DNA from: Chrysogorgia sp. JL179-B06
Taxonomy: Eukaryota; Cnidaria; Anthozoa; Scleralcyonacea; Chrysogorgiidae
Direction: 5' to 3'
Assembly: GCA_035772405.1 (NCBI GenBank)
Contig: JAYKKM010000145.1
Location: forward strand, 1,461,001-1,525,000
Length of the DNA stretch: 64,000 nt
Shown here: in pieces, positions 25,550-35,124 of the stretch
Layout: each line of letters begins with the position of its first letter
How positions within the stretch are numbered: position 1 is the stretch's first letter
Translations under genes and position numbers: made by a program
The notes under the pieces: model-generated
Told to the model about the DNA's origin: nothing
The model's input: the letters and a program-made list of their open reading frames with translations, nothing else
Databases searched by the model: none

Positions 25550-25754
25550 TTAGTAGAAACAAATTAGTGGACTATTACAAATCATGCATTCTCAAAAAAA
25601 TTATCCAAAAACTCATACGAAACCTGCCCAAAACGAGAGTTTTCTGCAATTGTTTTGAGCGCGTTTCTCAAACGTTGTCTATCACGAATAGACAACGGTT
25701 GAGTAGCCAATCAGAATGCAGCATTTGTAATAGACCATGGTCAGTTTCTACTAA
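25550..25754. mobile_element. TTAGTAG-bounded MITE, copy 2
   Basis: A second copy of the element at 23303-23506, in the same orientation. It differs by a handful of substitutions (TTATCCAAAA for TTATATAAAA, CGAGAG for CGAAAG) and a one-base length change. The ends again read TTAGTAGAAAC and GTTTCTACTAA. Confidence 0.85.
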
Positions 25755-25830
25755 GAGCAGATAGTCAACGAGGGCGAAGCCCGAGTTGACTATCTGCTCA
25801 TAGACAACGAGGGCGAGTTGTCTAATTGTT

Positions 25831-26333
25831 TTAGTATCAACCATAAACAACCTTTCTAACATTGTTCCACATTTTCAGATAGTTTTACCTTTTTGTTTGT
25901 AGAAATCTCCCCATTCAAAATCTCCCCATTCAAAGTTGCTCGATGACACATGATAAACAATCGCTCACAAAAAACGAGTTTGTAATTACTTTGCTTCACA
26001 TTTGGTATAGATATACTCCATAGGCATAAGCGAATTCATTTTCTTATTCGAAAATGTCAAACTGAACAATTTCCCATTACTTTCGGGCCAATGTTTTCAT
26101 GATTTCATCACTCGTATATAAAATTTAGCGGACGCCATGTTTGGACTAGATTCCAGGTTTGGCCGTGCAGCTTGAATATGTCGTGGCTTCTGATTGGTCA
26201 GAATAGGAATATTCCAGCATAAGAAGGTTTGTGATTGGGTAACGCTACTCGCCGTCTATCACCAATAGACAGTGAGTAGCTCAGCCAATCAGAATGCCGA
26301 ATTTGTAATAGACCACTAGTTGGTTGATACTAA
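25831..26333. mobile_element. TTAGTAT-bounded non-autonomous element
   Basis: Left end TTAGTATCAACCATAAACAA, right end CTAGTTGGTTGATACTAA: an inverted terminal repeat of TTAGTATCAACC. Just inside the right end is TTTGTAATAGACCACTAG and, before it, CAGCCAATCAGAATGC, both also present near the right ends of the 204-bp MITEs. It is about 500 bp and has no coding frame. The spacer to its left (25755-25830) is two palindromes, including a perfect one, TAGTCAACGAGGGCGAAGCC then CGAGTTGACTA. Confidence 0.75.
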
Positions 26334-26918
26334 ATAAATATAGGTATCCATCAACGGACCGACATTGGTTGTCTTGGTTACGATGACGTGCTCACGGGGA
26401 AGAAAGTAGTAAACAAGGATATTTATTACGATGGATCTAAAAGGATATTTATCTGGTCGTTCGAGAACATAATTTTGTGTTGTTTTACTCGAAAAAACGT
26501 GAAATGTACGTGAAATAGCAGAAGAGAACGAGAGGGGACAGTCGTTATTAAAAACAAAACCTCAATACTTATGTAACAAAACCAACACAGCAAGAAGGAT
26601 TGCGACAGAAGCAAGTCAAAGCGACTCGAAGACGATATCCAATGATCCAGTGTAGCAGTAAGTGTTTGTTCATATTTTGAAATATACAGTATGTTTATTC
26701 TGTGCTTGATAATGAGCCTATATAGTAGACTATAGCTGTGTTTCAGTGTTTATACGACCTGGGTCTGGCCTACAATTTATAGTATATAAACAAGCATTAC
26801 TGTATACTGGTCAGTGTTAATATATACACTGCTGTATAGTGTAATAGTGAATAAGGGAGAGATTGGAGTAGAAAGATGATACATGGATTGTCAAGCTCAT
26901 ATCCTCATAAAATGATTC

Positions 26919-26983
26919 TGAGTCCTGGACAGGAATCGAACCTGTAACTTGATTGCTTCTAACCATTGAGCTACCGAGACTCA
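26919..26983 (-). repeat. tRNA-derived sequence (SINE head or tRNA remnant)
   Basis: On the minus strand, the sequence contains a recognisable A box, TAGCTCAATGGTTAGA, and B box, GGTTCGATTCC, with a pairing T-stem (ACAGG with CCTGT). The outer ends GAGTC and GACTC pair like an acceptor stem. Only about 8 bases separate the D-arm from the T-arm, so the anticodon arm is missing. It is therefore not a functional tRNA gene. It could be the promoter head of a SINE or a deleted tRNA pseudogene. Surrounding bases show no obvious SINE body. Confidence 0.55.
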
Positions 26984-27234
26984 GATGGAGAGTGAAGCTG
27001 GTTACAAATTCAACATGATAATACATTCGGTTGATATTACAGCAGTGTATATATATTTACACATCCAAGCATTACTGATATAATATAGTGACAACCCGCG
27101 ATTTCCGGTCGAGTTCAATAAACATTATTTTTAATACATTAATATGCCTTTTCAGCATAGTTTTTTGGTTAGGGTTGGTAATTTGGTTAGGTAGTTGTAT
27201 TAGGATTAGCATTTCGTTGAATTATAAAAGACTC

Positions 27235-27285
27235 TTGACTTGAGTGACGAAGGGCTTTCGCTCGAAACGTTGAATGTCTGAGACC
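27235..27285 (+). ncRNA. Hammerhead-ribozyme-like core, possible Penelope-like remnant
   Basis: The sequence TGACGA at 27245-27250 is followed by a 4-bp stem, GGGC with GCTC closed by TTTC, and then GAAAC at 27264-27268. This matches the CUGANGA, stem II, GAAA layout of hammerhead ribozymes, except that the base before UGA is G rather than C. Such motifs are known in the terminal regions of Penelope-like retroelements. No reverse transcriptase of that type is nearby. With the changed core base it is probably an inactive remnant. Confidence 0.35.
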
Positions 27286-28364
27286 TGTTACACACTATTT
27301 TGGCAGTGCACCAACCTATAAAAGATCTGTATTTCTGCCTACAATGTATACAGTACGTTGAACAATATTTTATCTTCAATAAAACAACCATGTCATGTTA
27401 TTGTTTGTTAGTTGTAACTTGTATAGTCTGCATTGTGATTGTTCAGAAATCTTTAGACAAATGTTGAAATACTTAACCGAGAGAGTTGTACTATATACAT
27501 TCTGGGATTGGGAAAAGTTTAGGCATTATTAATAATACTAATAAAAATACAGGATAGCCTGTTGAATGCTAACACATGGTATTGACGGGTCCTGTTTCCT
27601 AACAAATTACAATTATTATTTATTACAAATATAAATTTATTACACATACTGTATTCATATGTATGTCTACAATATGTTACAAAAACTAATTATAACTTGA
27701 AAGTTGTATAAATCCTACAAATGTAGTACTGTCAATTAAGGCAATAGATATTAGATAATGATCTTACATGTACAGTATGCAATGAACAAATTCATTGAGA
27801 TTAAAATAGTTCTTTAGAAATGGTGGTAAAATGCCTTCAGGACATTTCTTAACTAACATATGGTACCCATATGCAATCCTAGGGTTTCTATTAACCGATC
27901 AGTTTCATGTCCAGACGGGATAGAATCCCTAATACTGTATTAAAACCAAATTTGCACTATATGCACCCTAGACATTTGAATGATAAAGAGAATGCACTTT
28001 CGTCCTTCATTCTTTAACAGTCTTTGGTGTCTTTTTATAGTTGATTATTTCATGAATCACAAGGTCGGTGAGAAGGTGGGGCAAAATAGCCTGGGACCTT
28101 GCAAGGGGCCCGGCCGCGTCGCCACATCAATCACTTGTGACTGGTGTAATCTGCAGACCAATGAAATGTTGCAACCATTTTGCATACCTAACACAAAGTA
28201 CCAGTTCATCTCAACACTGTTCCCCAATTCCGTCGAATACTGTGAATTATTGAACAGAGGTGTCCAAAACAAAAATTATTGAACGCTGATGACGTCACTA
28301 GGACAAAGCGCATAACTACAGTACTGTATTACAGTAGTAAATTAGCAACTACGCTATAAAAGTT
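27286..28364. other. No gene recognised
   Basis: AT-rich DNA with short open frames on both strands but no domain, RNA gene or repeat that I can name. Part of it (27970-28280) has frames open on both strands, without a family match. Confidence 0.5.
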
Positions 28365-28765
28365 TCAAACAGTAGTGGGTGAGGGGTGTTGCGTATAACG
28401 TATTTCTAGTTATATAAACTGATCCTAGATCTAGGAACGGCTTGGATCTCGCGTGATAAGGGACTAAACGCCGGTCGATATTAGCACCCTCGCCCTCAGG
28501 CCTTCGGCCTTCGGCCGGCGCCCGATATTAGCACCCTCAGGCCTTCAGCCGGCGCTTTGCGCCGGGCGAGGGGATAAATAGTGATAATTCAGTATATACA
28601 GTTTTGACTGTATAGACATGTATATTGTGTATAATACACTATATTATACACAATATACACTAGTATACAGACTAGACAGTAAAATAGTGATAATATACAG
28701 TATATACAGTTTTGACTATAGACATGTACTGTATATTGTGTATATAGTATATATGTATACACTAC
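28365..28765. repeat. TATATACAGT repeat family, copies 2-3, with GC-rich hairpins
   Basis: Contains the inverted counterpart of the 20575-20625 flank (GTGGGTGAGGGGTGTTGCG). A GC-rich stretch at 28480-28575 can form strong hairpins (GGCCTTCGGCC, GGCGCTTTGCGCC). It also contains two blocks with CAGTATATACAGTTTTGACT and ATAGACATGTA. Non-coding. Confidence 0.65.
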
Positions 28766-28873
28766 TTACTGTATATACAGGGTCGTCGGAAGCAAATTCA
28801 TACATAACTCCGCCCTTTTCAGCCCCCCGTGTCTAGGGGGTAAACCCCCCCGTAAATTTTTGAAATATAGAAC

Positions 28874-29092
28874 CTCGGAAACACCATTTCCTGTAGCCTC
28901 CTCCGCAGGCAACTCTGTGGCTTCTTTTTTCCCGAGCCAAATAGCTTTCAAGGCTGTTTCCCTTCACAATCGCTATACTTCCCTGCAATCCCAGCAAAAA
29001 CATTACTCACACAGCCTTGGAAGGAAGCTATTTGACTCGGGAAAAAGAAGCCACAGAGTTGCCTGCGGAGGAAGCTACATTTCCTGCGATTT
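28874..29092. mobile_element. Foldback MITE with ~65-bp arms
   Basis: The left arm from 28886 (CATTTCCTGTAGCCTCCTCC) is matched by its complement ending at about 29090 (GGAAGCTACATTTCCTG). The arms include GCAACTCTGTGGCTTC and CCCGAGCCAAATAGCTT and their complements GAAGCCACAGAGTTGC and AAGCTATTTGACTCGGG. The loop is about 70 bp. Non-coding. Confidence 0.85.
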
Positions 29093-30811
29093 GAGCGAAT
29101 ATTTTCAGCTCATTTTGCGGCAGGCATAGTTCAAATTTTACATCAAAATGAAGAATCACATCAACATAATTTACTAACTTGGAGGATTTAATGCAAATTT
29201 TTTTATCAATTTCCCTTAGTTATATGTTGACTAAGAAATCTCATGTTCGTGGAGTCCTTTCTACAGGTTTTTTTGTGCTCTAGAACCCAAATTACACGGA
29301 GCCTAACTATCGGGATCGAGAGCTCACGAAATCGCAATGTTATCTTGATAATTGTAGTCGTCTAATTGGTTTAAACACAGATAGATTTCTTTCATAAATA
29401 AATATATAAAAAAGTAAATAAATCGAAACGGAAATTATCAGGGTCGCAAGCGCGATATAGTTCTCGATCTAAATCATGTTCAAATACAGCCAGGGCAATA
29501 TCTAACAGATTTTTGCATCTTCAAGCTTTTGCATCTTTTGCATCTTTGAAGCTTTTCAAAGTTGTGGGTGTCCTGCATCTCACAGAATGCCATAAATAGG
29601 GCCACGCCCTTCAGAGAATATAATAGATAACTATATATACATAACATATGACTGCTCCGAGATTGAATGCGCTGGCTATTTGTCATTCGCACAAAGCGTA
29701 ACTTAACGCGTTAGACTCTGATAGAATTTGTAAATCATCTGTATATGCAACGAAACAGCGACGGGACATTTTGGATATATTGTTCAATAATAAAAGTTCT
29801 TGAAGTTGTTGTGAAATTATCTTGTAGCTATATACCAACAACACCTTGCAGAGGGCCTTCACATTCCCATTAAGCCCACGAACAAGTGTTTCCATTCCAC
29901 AAAGTTTATTTCTGACTTCACAAACATAGTAAAGTGGTGCAAATTTGCGTCACCTTATAATAATTATGTAAAATAGTTATGTATGAAAAAACGAAAAGAT
30001 GTACTTCGCGTCAACAACACCAATTATTAATTTGTTTAAAATTTGCAGTATACAGTTTTGAGAATAGACCTGTATAATGCATTATATATAGTAAGTTTAT
30101 ATAGTTATAAGTGCATGTGTTTTTTAAATTTATACACTGTTTATTGACAGGTGTATATTGTGTATATTCTGTAATACAGACTGATTTTCCGACTAATTTC
30201 TAAGTACATAAACTGTTTTTACGGAGAGTATGCACGTTTTCGTAATAAAATAGACACGTACATGTATGTTATGTATTTAGACCTGGTAATTCCAAATTTG
30301 TTTTCAGAATTGAAATCGAGTAAATATTGGCCGAGATAACGTTCAAAATCTAAAATACGACGAACCGGCCTTTTCTTTTGGGATTTGTTACCGGACAGAG
30401 ACAAACGAAGAGACAAACAGAACTCGAGACTACAAAATTACTAAGACAAATACGCGGTCTGGGCACTGGGGACCATGGATGGGGAAAATAAACTCTAGGG
30501 GTTGGGGAGGAGTAGTGGTAGAAAAGGCGAGCGAGGGAATTATTGCGGTATAGTGTTGAACATGTCCGAAAGTGCGCATGTCTGCCATGTGACCATATCC
30601 AACTTTTCACCCGTTACTCACGTTGTAAGACACAAATTACTGGACTTGTTAAGGCATTGTAAGCATTGTTGCACGCGCATGCGTCTTACAGTCAATATAT
30701 AATCCCACATGCTTAGTCTCTCTTATGAGTCTATTTATTAAGGACTCAATTAAAGAGTCGATGCTGGGCGGTTACAATCCAATAATTTACTGCTTACAAT
30801 GAATTAGCCTG
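29093..30811. other. No gene recognised
   Basis: No convincing gene. Contains TATACAGTTTTGA family sequence near 30047 and a region at 30430-30500 sharing short phrases (GGTCTGGG, GGGGAAAATAAACTCTAGG) with 37645-37700, probably another dispersed repeat. Confidence 0.5.
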
Positions 30812-30870
30812 CGTACAGACGCTCGCGGGCGGAAAAAGGCGGCGCTAAGTAGCGTCTGTGCATCAGAGCC
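30812..30870. repeat. Short GC-rich hairpin element
   Basis: ACAGACGCT at the left pairs with AGCGTCTGT at the right across about 30 bases that include GCGGGCGGAAAAAGGCGGCG. It resembles the ends of a small MITE collapsed to its termini. Confidence 0.6.
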
Positions 30871-30912
30871 AAATTGTGTGTTCTGTAATTTATGCCGATT
30901 ATTCGCAATATT

Positions 30913-31105
30913 ATGCCTCTTGATTGTTTCGAGTTTATTCAAAGATGGGTTTGTTTCGAGAAGACGAGTTTATTTCGAGAGTGCATGTTTGGTTTCAAAG
31001 ACGGGTTTATTTCAAGGTTTTGAAAAGAACCTGTCTCGAAACAAACCGTATTCTCGAAACAAACCCGTCTTTAACTAACAAACCCAAAACAATCAAGAGG
31101 CAGAC
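30913..31105. mobile_element. Foldback element of GGTTTGTTTCGAGA repeats
   Basis: The left arm GCCTCTTGATTGTTTCGAGT (30915 onwards) is complemented by the right arm ending CAAAACAATCAAGAGGCAG at about 31102. Inner arms (GGGTTTGTTTCGAGAA with TTCTCGAAACAAACCC) also pair. Short sub-repeats of TTTGTTTCGAGA are used within the arms. Non-coding; lies about 240 bp outside the XPG-HIRAN transposon. Confidence 0.85.
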
Positions 31106-31338
31106 TTGGAGCAAGTCTATGCTTATAGCAACTAACGAGTATTCACTAAAAGTTTAAGAAATCATATGAAGAGCAAACTTAGCTCTTGCTAAAACGAAAC
31201 AGAAAATGCGGGGTACTTAAACTAGAAACACAAGGCCCTAAAACTCCCCCATTGGTCCGCCCCTGATTTAGATAGTGGCATCAACTTGCTTGGTAACTAC
31301 TTGTTTCAGCTCCGGTGTCAAGGGTATAGTGTTGTTTA

Positions 31339-31347
31339 TAGAACACT
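31339..31347. other. 9-bp target-site duplication, left copy
   Basis: TAGAACACT directly precedes the left inverted repeat and is repeated exactly at 34291-34299 after the right one. Confidence 0.93.
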
Positions 31348-31379
31348 CAGGCGGTGTGCGCACTACGCTCCGCGGAATT

Positions 31380-32167
31380 ATGGGTAGTTGTATTTCCTGC
31401 TTCGAGAGAAGATGGCGGCATTTTAATGAAAATATGGTAAGTTTGGACGTATATGCTCGTTATGTTTCTTTGATATTTATTCTTTTAATTCAACTTTTAA
31501 TAAAGTTTAATAGTTATAGTGTTCATTATTGTATTTTGTTTATTGTGTTTGGCGAAAGCGAGTATAAAACATCGTGTACACGTGTAGCATGCTATTCTGA
31601 CGTTTGACGAGTCATTTTATATCACTATTTGTTCTTGCTATGTTGAGTTCATGGAGGACATTTTTTATTCCAATTGTGCTGAAATAGTTATAAGAATATG
31701 TGATGAAAGACTGAGACTGAACGCGCCCCAACGCGCCCCACGTTTTGACAGTGAATTTCTATCCAAAAGTTATTGAATTTTATAGGAAGATGTGTCAGTA
31801 GCAGGAAAGAGATCGTGTGTTCCTGAAGGCAATACCCCCGGAAAACCGCCTGCCAACAGAATCAGAAGCTTCTCGTAAGAGATGTTTGTTTGGGAAAGAT
31901 AATATCAGTTCAGAAAAGTCATCCTGTCCAAAATGGACAACTTCCGAATATTCTGCTATTGTCCAGTATATAATATGTCTTTACTGGGAAGATGCCCACA
32001 GAAACAAGTGGCCAATAACAATGGTTTTTAGATTTCTACAATTTATAAACATGGTTTTACTATTTTTATTATATAAAATGCAGTGTTTTATTTTTCCACC
32101 ACTAATAAAAATGATAATCGCACTTGTGCAATTATTTTTGAGAATCTCACCTGACAATTATCGCTGA
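31380..32167 (+). pseudogene. N-terminal fragment of a transposon gene with a tryptophan-rich (Myb/SANT- or MADF-like) segment
   Basis: Exon 1 (31380-31436) starts at the ATG in the inverted repeat (MGSCISCFERRW) and ends at a GTAAGT donor. The second exon starts at 31786 after TGAATTTTATAG and reads EDVSVAGKRSCVPEGNTPG before hitting a stop near 31875. The next frame continues plausibly as SEASRKRCLFGKDN and then KWTTSEYSAIVQYI, LYWEDAHRNKWPI, a pattern like small tryptophan-containing DNA-binding domains. A one-base frameshift therefore lies around 31840-31860. After about 32035 the frame is AT-rich and membrane-like and no longer looks like the same protein. The catalytic part, if any, is missing. 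The domain call is tentative. Confidence 0.5.
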
Positions 32168-32455
32168 ATCAGCATTAGAGTTTACTGATATTTTGCAAGG
32201 CGAAAGAAGGCAAATAGGACATTTTTTATATAATAAACACAACATGGACGCTTGGAAATACGAAATTTATTTTTCGTGTTGAATACTCAAAATAAATTTC
32301 ATATTTCTACACATCCATGTACGGTATTATTCTCCATATCCTGCATATTATACCTAGAAAATTAAATGCCTTATTGCTTTAATAAAGTTAAATGTACATA
32401 GCTTTGTGGTGTTTAGCACTGACAGATTATAGAGATACTGAAGGTTGTAACCATT

Positions 32456-34184
32456 TTACTTCACTTTCTTGCTAGCTACAAAAACATCGTTATGCCACAT
32501 TCCGTGCTTTGTAATTTCTAAAGTAAGATAATAACCCATAGTACTAAATGTTGTACTGAAACGGATGTGCTTTACTGAAACATCCAAAGATTTCATAATG
32601 GGCTTCAATTCCTTCAAATGATTTGTTAGTTCTCTTGCAATATATCCTACTTTATTGTAATTATCTGAAGCCATGAGATAAACAGCAATTGCATTGCTGT
32701 CGTTCACATTTTCTGGCTCCTCAACAAGTTTGGCAAAGACAGGTCGGTTGTGCTCATGAAGGTATGTGTATGCCTCTTCAAGTGCATCTTGCCAACTAGT
32801 CCAAAAACATGTTCCCATCACTTTAAAGGGTAGTGTATGCTCTCCACTGTAACCATCAGTTTCTTCACTAACATTCCGAACTTGCACTCTTGCAACTGAC
32901 TGTATGGTAATCACACATTCCATCATTTCCATTTTGAACAAAACCTGCAATATAAAGAATACATGAATATTGTTGTACATATAACCTTTTTTGTTGTTAT
33001 TATAATAAATGTAAACAATGGTTGAAATTAGGTGGGTGGGGGGTATAACCCATTCCCCAATTTAGGCTTATTGCTGATACCTTAGGAACTGGCTTAGTTT
33101 TGGCCCAATTTTACAGTTTGAGCTTCCTACGACCCTTTGTGAACATATATCATAGCTAATGCTGACATTATGCTAAAGGCTAACCTGAGTACAGACTTCA
33201 TCTTGTCTGGGAAATAGAACCCCTCTTACCTTTTGGCATCCAAACGCAAGTAGGTCAGAATCTTCACTGATGGCAACATCTACTTGTCCGTTTTTCATAA
33301 GATATGCAATTTGTGCATCTGCTTCATACGGGGCAACAATATAATCGATACTTCTATCACGACACAACTAAAACAATAACAAACATACAGGCATATAAAT
33401 TTGAGCATTATTTATAAAATAAAGTCTTCACAATTTTATATTACATCTACAGTAAATGTTAACACCGAAGAGTTTTAGTAGCTAGAGTATTTCACTAGAC
33501 TATAGTGACACTTACTCTGATAAATTCAGTTGTTATGGCGTATGTTATGCGAGTTGCTCCGGCCAATAGTTTGTTCGCTGCCACTACTTCACCTTCTTTT
33601 CGAAGCTCAGTTGCTTTTGCTCGGATTTCCTCTCGGCGTCTATACATTGATATTTATATAAAAGCAAAAACGTGGGATAAATATTGTTATATTAACACTA
33701 AACGTTGACCACCACGTGTGTGCTGTTGCATTCAAGCAGTCATAAAGTACAAATGAGATTAAAATCGATATGCGAAGTAATTTACATAATTATTAAAAAG
33801 TTGCGTCGACTTAGACGATACTCACCTTGCCCTTTTTACACGTTCAAGTTCTTTCGCTGGCAATCTTAATCCATCAAATACTACATACGGTTTGATTTCG
33901 TTTCTTTCAAGAAGATCGACGTATGAATTAAGAAGATCAAGTAATCTAAAATTAAACGTTTTTTCTTTTCAAAATAATTTTATAATTTTCTGAACATCAA
34001 TATAAACAAATAACTCATTGTATACTGAAATATATACCTTCTTTCGTCGCCATTTCGACTCATGCTTATTGATAGCGCTCTATGCAACAAACACGAAGCA
34101 TCCACTGCAGCAGTTTGTCCTTTAAACTCTTCAAGGTTTGCTTTTCGTGTGACCTCCCGCAAGAAAGGTAATAAAGTTACCCAT
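32456..34184 (-). CDS. XPG/EXO1-type nuclease core fused to a HIRAN-like domain
   Basis: Five exons read on the minus strand: 34184-34038, 33945-33826, 33639-33516, 33367-33230 and 32944-32456. Each has GT-AG borders and compatible phases, giving about 338 aa. The N-region contains TLLPFLREV and [16 protein letters not shown]. The next exons contain [14 protein letters not shown] and [13 protein letters not shown], then the I-region [16 protein letters not shown] and [15 protein letters not shown]. All acidic residues expected of the N and I regions (AVD, VFD, EAD, EDSD) are present. The last exon joins in frame as VLFKMEMM, matching the EXO1 continuation. The helix-hairpin-helix that normally follows is replaced by a HIRAN-like fold ([20 protein letters not shown], then [12 protein letters not shown]). 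The first exon is out of frame by one base just after the ATG at 34184: either a sequencing error or a real frameshift. Expected activity: structure-specific DNA flap or 5' nuclease. Confidence 0.8.
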
Positions 34185-34290
34185 CGCTTCCTTCGCTATG
34201 GAGCTGTTCTATATTCGGCGTATCATATGGAAATGAGAAATTTTGTGTTTTTACCCATAATTCCGCGGAGCGTAGTGCGCACACCGCCTG

Positions 34291-34299
34291 TAGAACACT
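34291..34299. other. 9-bp target-site duplication, right copy
   Basis: TAGAACACT directly follows the right inverted repeat, identical to 31339-31347. Confidence 0.93.
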
Positions 34300-35124
34300 T
34301 TTAAGTGAGGAGACCGTTTTGTGCGAACACGGCACGTTGACTTAACGCGGTAGTTATGGCAACCAGGATTGTCTTCGGGTTCCAAACTCGGTCTGTGCGC
34401 CTGCTTGGATAGTGGGCAGCCGTAGTATTTCGTTAGCCTTTGGCATGTTTCGGGAGATCAATGCGATGATTTGATGCGATGATCACGGTTTTGGGAAGAC
34501 GCTCTAAAATTCTAAATGCTGTGCGTAGTACTTTTGCCTCGTTTGACGCGTGTATTTTGTCGAGGAGTGTATCCAAGGCTTGCCAAGTTCTGTGCCATAG
34601 GCATGGGCGGGCAAGTCTGTGTGAATTAATCTCAGCCACGTCTGACAATCATGTTTTCGAGTGAGGATGTTATTTGACTTATTTCTTTGCAGTCTTGAAA
34701 TCGAGGAAGAGTGCGTCAGTTGATTGGACGAATTGACTGCCAGGTTGCTCTCATGGACGTTGAGCTTTTTGAGATATATTGCTGTCGTGTCTGTTAGGTT
34801 TGTTAACTCGGTTAGCCAATCAGGGTAACAAAATTGCTCATTGCCAAAATTACAATTGCCAGAAATATAGTTACTCTTCAAAACATAGCTCAAGGAGTCC
34901 TTTACTATGGAGATGCTCTTCGATCTGAACTTTACATAAATGTGTAATCGAACAGCTTGGCACTGTACAACCTACAAAAATTGCATGTTGGTAGATCAAT
35001 TGTAGTAATTCTGCTGGTTGTACACCTTGCACACCCTGAGGCAATCATTTAGGCCTGCTTGTCTCTCAGTTAAATTATTTGACAAATTTGTTTTTGTTAT
35101 GTGAAGAGGGCCAGCCCTCCTTGG
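34300..35124 (-). other. Uncharacterised region with coding-like minus-strand frames
   Basis: Two overlapping minus-strand frames (34648-34433, containing AKVLRTAFRILERLPKTVI; and 34893-34504, containing TRKHDCQTWLRLIHTDLPAH) have a fairly protein-like composition. I recognise no domain. A retroelement remnant is possible. Nothing else was seen here. Confidence 0.3.

Larger units (their letters stand above)
31348..34290. mobile_element. DNA transposon with 39-bp TIRs, 9-bp TSD, XPG-HIRAN gene
   Basis: The left inverted repeat (31348-31386, beginning CAGGCGGTGTGCGCACTACG) and the right one (34252-34290) are exact complements over all 39 bases. They are flanked by a perfect 9-bp duplication. 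The 2,943-bp element contains two convergent gene fragments. A plus-strand one begins in the left inverted repeat, whose ATTATGGGTA supplies its ATG. A minus-strand five-exon gene starts about 70 bp inside the right repeat. A 9-bp duplication is usual for Mutator-type elements and not for Academ, the superfamily I associate with XPG-like nucleases (3-4 bp). I therefore leave the superfamily open. No canonical DDE transposase is seen, so this copy may be a deletion derivative or use an unrecognised enzyme. Confidence 0.93.

Noticed and set aside
26919..26983. Functional tRNA gene
   Set aside because: A and B boxes are present but the anticodon arm is missing, so it cannot encode a tRNA.
32456..34184. 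Host EXO1 gene
   Set aside because: The helix-hairpin-helix and long C-terminus of EXO1 are absent, a HIRAN-like module follows instead, and the gene lies wholly between transposon inverted repeats.
31348..34290. Straight assignment to the Academ superfamily
   Set aside because: The XPG nuclease is suggestive, but the 9-bp duplication does not match the 3-4 bp I associate with Academ, and no Academ transposase is visible.
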